Source of the DNA: Chaunax sp. Z400
Taxonomy: Eukaryota > Chordata > Actinopteri > Lophiiformes > Chaunacidae
DNA length: 64,000 bases
NCBI GenBank assembly: GCA_037577475.1
Contig: CM075187.1
Location: forward strand, 19,126,810-19,190,809
Direction of reading: 5' to 3'
In this document: in pieces, positions 58,641-64,000 of the stretch
Position numbering within the stretch: the stretch's first letter is position 1
Layout: each line of letters opens with the position of its first letter
Translations under genes and position numbers: made by a program
Notes under the pieces: generated by a model
Seen by the model: only the letters and a program-made list of their open reading frames with translations
Told to the model about the DNA's origin: nothing
The model's database searches: none

Positions 58641-61540
58641 CCACAGCGCTTTATAAGATACGAAAACTAGTCTGACTAGGTCCGCTTGACAGAGTAAAAA
58701 GTAAGTAAAATTGTCTGACTATTATTGTAAGACTATCATTATTAACATTGCAAGAGAGGCTTTTTTCAGCATTTCTATCAATTATGAATAAACTATTTAA
58801 TTTCATCACAGTCAGTCAATTTTAATTAATCTGGAATCAGGGGCATGGATGGACGGAGGCAGGGTCAGTAGTGACCAGATGAAAAACAACAACAAAGAGA
58901 TGCACAATGACCACAGAGACTCCCTCAAGCAAATAAGTATTTACTCCAACCAAACCCACAGCCGTCTGGGATCAACAGCTCATCATGATAAATGCGGGAA
59001 ATATGAACAGTTGCCGACTTATTCCAATTTTACCTGAATGAGTTTTCCCTTTTCAGAGTAGTTCCACTTGACTTCAGTGTCTGTCTTGCGCATGCAGACT
59101 ACACACACACTTAAGTGTTGTGTCCAAGACCCATTTCTATACCCTATAATCTTCATATTTGACCGAGCAGCTCCCTGCCTCCTCCACATCCACATATCAG
59201 TCTTGTGCTTTCACCGCAGGTGGCTGTTTATACTGTCATATATCAACATGCTGAGTAAGCCAGAGTAGGAGGGAGCACTTGAAGCACGTAGTCACTTCTC
59301 TAGTGATGAAGCCATGTTTCCTCATACACCATGTCTGCTCAGCAGATGGCATAAAACACCTGCTGTTATCCACCATGTGCAGAACATAAGAAAGCTCAGC
59401 AGTCCTCAAGACCAGAAGTCACAATAGCACTCTGTGGTTCTTCATAAAAAGTCACCCAGAGCATCAATAAAAATCCTCCTCGCAATCCCCCAGCAGCTCC
59501 AGTTCCAGCCCAGAATTCATTCTCTCATCCTCTTTCCACTTAATTGATCATTCACTCCACTGCATGTTAGTGCTTGCATGGCTACAGGGTGGAGAGCTGC
59601 ATCTTTCTCTGCACTATCTGGTGAGAACCGAGTGGGATCCAGGCACTCTTAGATTTGCCTCTGGTGTTCTGAAGAATTTACTCCTTGGCAACCCTGCTAG
59701 ACCCTGTGTTTGTGTGTGTGTGTGTGTGTATATATACTCCACATATGTGCTCGTTCCTCCAGTTTATCACTCTCCAGCAGGTCTGGGAGAGGAATTCATT
59801 TACAGTACATTCTCCTCATTTAACTCTTGATGTTTGACCCCCAGTTATGCAATACAGTTGCAGCCTCACTGGACCATTTGGCAATATTGATCATTTTAAA
59901 AATTCATGCTGTGAAGCAGCTCCTGCTCCTTACAAAATCAGGTCATCGTATCAGTTATTCATACACTCGGCTCTATTCCATTTAGCTGCTGTTTTGATGT
60001 TAAACCCCAAGACAGCATACCATAAAGCGGAACAGTGTTATATAAATCATCTGTCCTTTAGTGTGTGTACCCACTGCAGCCTCTTAAGTAAACTGTATTT
60101 CAAAATATCCCTTTGTGTGTTGAAATATTTTTTTTTGTGCCAGAGATACTTCTGTCCTTATATACTCATCTGCTTTTATAGAGTTCCAATTTTAAATGCG
60201 GTCAAATAAAACCGAAGCAAACAATTTGACAAACGCTTAACATCACTTACCATCTTGGTGTATTGGAACCCTTTTATTTTTGCTGTTTGAAGCTGAATCT
60301 GGCCCATGAATACCATTTAAAACTACTGTTTTGAAGTAATGTATTTTTCCCCCACTTCAGACAAAGGACATGAATTTTCTGACGGACCTGGACCTCTCCT
60401 GAATTATACTCATAGATAAAGCAGGAGAATATTGATTAATGCCACAGTCGCTTATGTCATCATCATGGGATGCTCACCTGTAAGACCTGTATAGAAAAAC
60501 CTTAAGATTTTCCTTAAATTTGTAAGAAAAAAAATAACACAGGCAGAAAATTTTGAATTAAATCCAACAAGTAGCAAAACTCTTTTAAATAGAAAATCAC
60601 AATTGTGAGATTCAAAATTGAGAGATGAGATGAGAGATGGTGACCTGACGAAAGAAGGCCTTTTTATTCTTTTGACAACGTGGGCGGCTCCTATGTTTTC
60701 CCTGTTTGCATTACGCATACGCAAGAAAATTCAAATGGTTTAGATTAGATAAGCTCTTGAACAGTCCTCGCATATTTTCCCTTGTTCTCGACAGATCAAC
60801 GTACCAATGCTAACGTGCAAGTATAGAGGAGGCCAGCCTCGGATGGACTTAGCTAAGATTTGTGCCTGTGGGCGAACAAATAAACTAAACCAACTGTAGT
60901 CTGCTTTCTTAGATTCTTTATCTTGTTCTTATTCTTCTTCACTCTCAAGATGGATGTAAAATTTATATTCTGTTTTACATTTTGGTCCAGTTCTTGTGAA
61001 AATTTTATGGTTAGGGTTATTTACACTATGCAGGGAGATAATCATAATCAGGACAGAGTGTGCTGGTGTATAAGGTGACTGGGGCTGGACACACAGTCCA
61101 ATTTTGGAGGAAAAGTTTCAGCTGCTAAATGCTAACCTAAGTTCAAAAGCTGGCTTGGTACTGAGTGGTGGTATGTGGATCAGAAATATCATCACTTCCA
61201 CACACAACAATTCTGACAGAAAAGTGTCCATTAAAATTTCCCAAAGTGATTCATTGAAATTGCTTATTTGTCAGACCAACATTCAAAAACCTAAAGTTTA
61301 CAATATTAGACAAGGAAAAACTCTTATATTTGAGAAGCTGGAACCATCAAATGTTCTGGCTTCAAAAATGACTTCAATGATTAAGTGATGATTACATTAA
61401 ATTCCAATTAATTTACTGCAAATTATGCAATCAGTTAATCTTTTTTCTTTCTGCCTGACATAATTCCTGGCTGTCTGAACACTGTTCATGTAGCGTTTCT
61501 CTCTAGGGTTTCTTTACTTTAAATACCTTCAAAAGTAAAA
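58641..61540. other. intergenic, no gene recognised
   Basis: Contains a TG run near 59709-59727. Open frames here (for example 59564-59830 and 59847-60209) show no domain likeness. Confidence 0.55.
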
Positions 61541-61604
61541 CACACACACACACACACACACCCACACACCCACTCACACACCCAAACACACACACACACA
61601 CACA

Positions 61605-61645
<41 letters not shown>

Positions 61646-61703
61646 ACACACACACACACACTCACACACACACACACACACACACGCACTCACACACACA
61701 CGC
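61541..61703. repeat. long interrupted (CA)n microsatellite
   Basis: 163 bp of CA units interrupted by CTCA, CCCA and CGCA variants. Confidence 0.95.
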
Positions 61704-62693
61704 GTCAAAAATCTAAGTCCTTGTCTTGTGTGTGTATAACCATATATAAATTAAACCCAGATTTAGTGATAAAATTAATGAATTGCAAAAAAAAAGGCCA
61801 AAATATATGAAATGTCATTTGAACAAATATGTTGATATGATAGTTATGCACATTTGGATGAAAGGCTTTAGTTTATTTCTTTATCATATACGTATATAGA
61901 AAATAAAGCTTTACAGATATTACAAGCACAAACATCTTACAAGAGGCCATTTGTTCCCTGGTAATGGAGCTGCTTGGTTTCCCTTTCTCTAACCCTCTTC
62001 CTCTCTTGACTGCACCTTGCATCATCAGAGACTCTATCATGAGCCGTCCTCCTCTCAACCCATGTTGAGACACATCTCTGGGTGCGGCTGCTCCTGCATG
62101 AGGTGGATGGATGCACATCTTTTCCGGAACCTCTTTCCTGTTTGGCCAAAGTTTGTTTCACCATCAGCAATTTCTCTTTTAATCCCTGGCCTGATGCAAC
62201 ATTGGTTTGGCTGCTGTTGAAGTGATGTTCTGCTGACATTGTGATGGAAGGGCTTGGTGGGGTTGCTTCTCACAGCAGTGCTAGCCAAAATGCAATTAGT
62301 TTGATTAGGGCTACTGCTGGATATGGATGGGCCTAAATCTTTCTGTAATTTGATAAATAAAAGGTTAAATGGTTGAAAAAAGAAACACAAACGTACATCA
62401 AAGTCATCCAACAGGTTCTAATTTCCTAAAATGTCCTTTGTAAACTTGCTGACAATGGTGAGAGGTTTCATCCATTGTCCCATCATCATTTACTTTATAT
62501 CAAAATCACGTGTTTTTCAGTCAATGTGAATGTTTATTTTTCATATTTCAAGGCTTTCATTCACATCCAAAGCATCTCTCTTTTAACAAATTAATTTAAA
62601 GATGCATGTAATTACCAAATGTGACACATGTAAAATCACAACATCTCATGCAAAATTAACTTTTCATAGTGTTAACTTTGCATTTCAATGTGA
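61704..62693. other. intergenic, no gene recognised
   Basis: AT-rich. Overlapping open frames at 61873-62411 look like chance; no motif found. Confidence 0.5.
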
Positions 62694-63183
62694 AGCTAAA
62701 ACATGCTGTTTTTTTTTACCACGTTAATTTTAAGATGCACATGTCATCTCCAGAGGTGAGGCTTTCACAGGTGTAATTTACTTGTGACTGTTTTCAACGT
62801 CCTTATGGGGAAAGTTTCGCTCATAAATCACAAAAAAGAAAAAGAAAAAAAAAGGGTCTAAAAAAAAAAAAGTCCAGTTCACATGTTAGTTTATTTTATT
62901 TTCACATTTTAAACTTTTAGTTTGAAATGTGAAAAGGTGGAATTTACATGTGAAGAGGAATATTTCATATGATTTCATTTTCCATGATTTGTTTCCACAT
63001 CTGGAAATTTAAATCCCCAACTGAAAAAAAATGAAAAAGAAATCACATATAATTCACATGTGGAGATGTGCATTTCACGTGTGGGACCTTTCATTCAAAC
63101 AAAATTGTATGTGAAAATAGCCAATCATGTAAAATATTCTATTCACATGTGAAATGAGAAATTTCATATGTGACGTTTTAGCT
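62694..63183. repeat. cluster of TTCACATGTGAA-type palindromes with short inverted ends
   Basis: Variants of TTCACATGTGAA recur across 490 bp, near 62875, 62945, 63053, 63067, 63142 (perfect) and 63163. AGCTAAAAC at 62694-62702 is matched inversely by GTTTTAGCT at 63175-63183, hinting that the block is one foldback or MITE-like element. Confidence 0.5.
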
Positions 63184-63967
63184 AGGAAATAGTAAAGCTT
63201 GTCCAAATTAAACTTCTGTGTGGGTGTGTATTTTCTCTCTCTCTGTCTTAAACCCTCTGCTAATTCAAACAGAATTGTCTAATGCTGGTGCCTCTTTTAA
63301 ATGTCTATGTTTAGAACTCTTCACACTTTGAAGCGTGTCTTTGCAGCCCAAAGTTTCCCACAGTTTTAAAGGATTCAGTGATATCACAGCTCACTTTTAC
63401 AGTTCTCAAATTTCACAAGGTACAGATCTTGTCAAATAAACCACGTGATTTCATGAGCAGTTACTGAAGAGGACAAAAACAGTAGATCGTGCAATAACTT
63501 GAGACAAGGGAGGGGAAGAATCTGTGGTCTCTGTCATCATATATATAAGTATAAAACATTCTTTCCACATCACCCCGGGCTCAAACTCACAACCTTAGAC
63601 ACCAAAGGCCCATCATGATGTTAGCGAGCTATCTGCCCGGTGACAAACCATAGATGGCCTCAGACTATAAGGCAATAACCAGGGTGGCAGTACAGGCAGA
63701 TTTCAATCTATTGTCAAATATTCATTTATACTTATGCTTCATCTAGTTACCATAGAGATGTCTGTAATTTATTTTCAGAAACACTGATTGCTCCATAAGT
63801 GGAAAACTGGTGTTTAAAGATACTGTTTCCCATTGACTGCAAGCGATTCAAGAGGATAAAATTCAAAATATCGTTTACTATGTGTCTGCCTGTCTGTTTG
63901 CATCCTCCCAGGCTCAGGCCTCCTGATACTGAGTCACATTTAACCCCCTCCTCTCAATAACCGCTTA

Positions 63968-63968
<1 letters not shown>
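63184..63968. other. intergenic, no gene recognised
   Basis: Plain AT-rich sequence up to the terminal microsatellite. Confidence 0.5.

Positions 63969-64000
<32 letters not shown>
63969..64000. repeat. (TG)n microsatellite at the window edge
   Basis: TG run reaching the last base, so its length is unknown. Confidence 0.95.

Noticed and set aside
61873..62411. Three overlapping open frames on the minus strand and one on the plus strand
   Set aside because: No recognisable motifs, codon pattern not coding-like, and frames overlap one another.

Overview
The window looks like nuclear DNA of a ray-finned (probably percomorph) fish. The genes have short exons with GT-AG introns and vertebrate-like proteins. 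The spacer is AT-rich, full of (CA/TG)n microsatellites, and carries repeat families typical of teleosts: a Rex1/CR1-like LINE, a tRNA-derived SINE, hAT-type elements and several MITE families. There is no prokaryotic-style gene packing, CRISPR array or operon.

Two protein-coding genes are supported, arranged head to head. On the minus strand, from 16140 down past 2301 and off the left edge, lies the 5' half of taok3 (TAO kinase 3, a Ste20/GCK-VIII kinase). Ten coding exons encode the first 333 residues, which include the whole kinase domain. The coiled-coil C-terminal half must lie to the left of the window. Its untranslated first exon probably lies near 43.8-43.9 kb, leaving a roughly 28-kb first intron (16141 to about 43823). 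On the plus strand, 47555-54908 holds a complete 12-exon suds3 (Sds3, a Sin3/HDAC corepressor subunit, 318 aa). The same divergent TAOK3-SUDS3 pair is found on human chromosome 12q24.

The most unusual gene-level feature is the splicing of suds3. It has one intron with every hallmark of a U12-type AT-AC intron (51458-51940), two introns with GC-AG ends (50363-50794 and 52003-52101), and two micro-exons of 20 and 22 nt. The first coding exon of taok3 carries three upstream ATGs. One of these opens a four-codon uORF whose stop overlaps the main start (TAATG).

Mobile DNA from left to right: a decayed ZBED/hAT transposase (540-1110); a MITE with a SINE nested in it (1370-1953); a dispersed teleost repeat (4295-4800); a 926-bp hAT-type element with perfect 8-bp target duplications inside a taok3 intron (9670-10595); MITE fragments near 23.1 and 25.9 kb; terminal-inverted-repeat elements at 39438-40029 and 44353-45028; a 5'-truncated LINE with an open reverse-transcriptase frame (45097 to about 46335, minus); a tRNA-like sequence (46708-46780, minus); a second LINE 3' fragment (58396-58640); and a cluster of palindromic TTCACATGTGAA motifs (62694-63183). 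No second protein gene was recognised in 16.2-43.3 kb or 55.8-64 kb. I found no evidence of a new multi-gene system.
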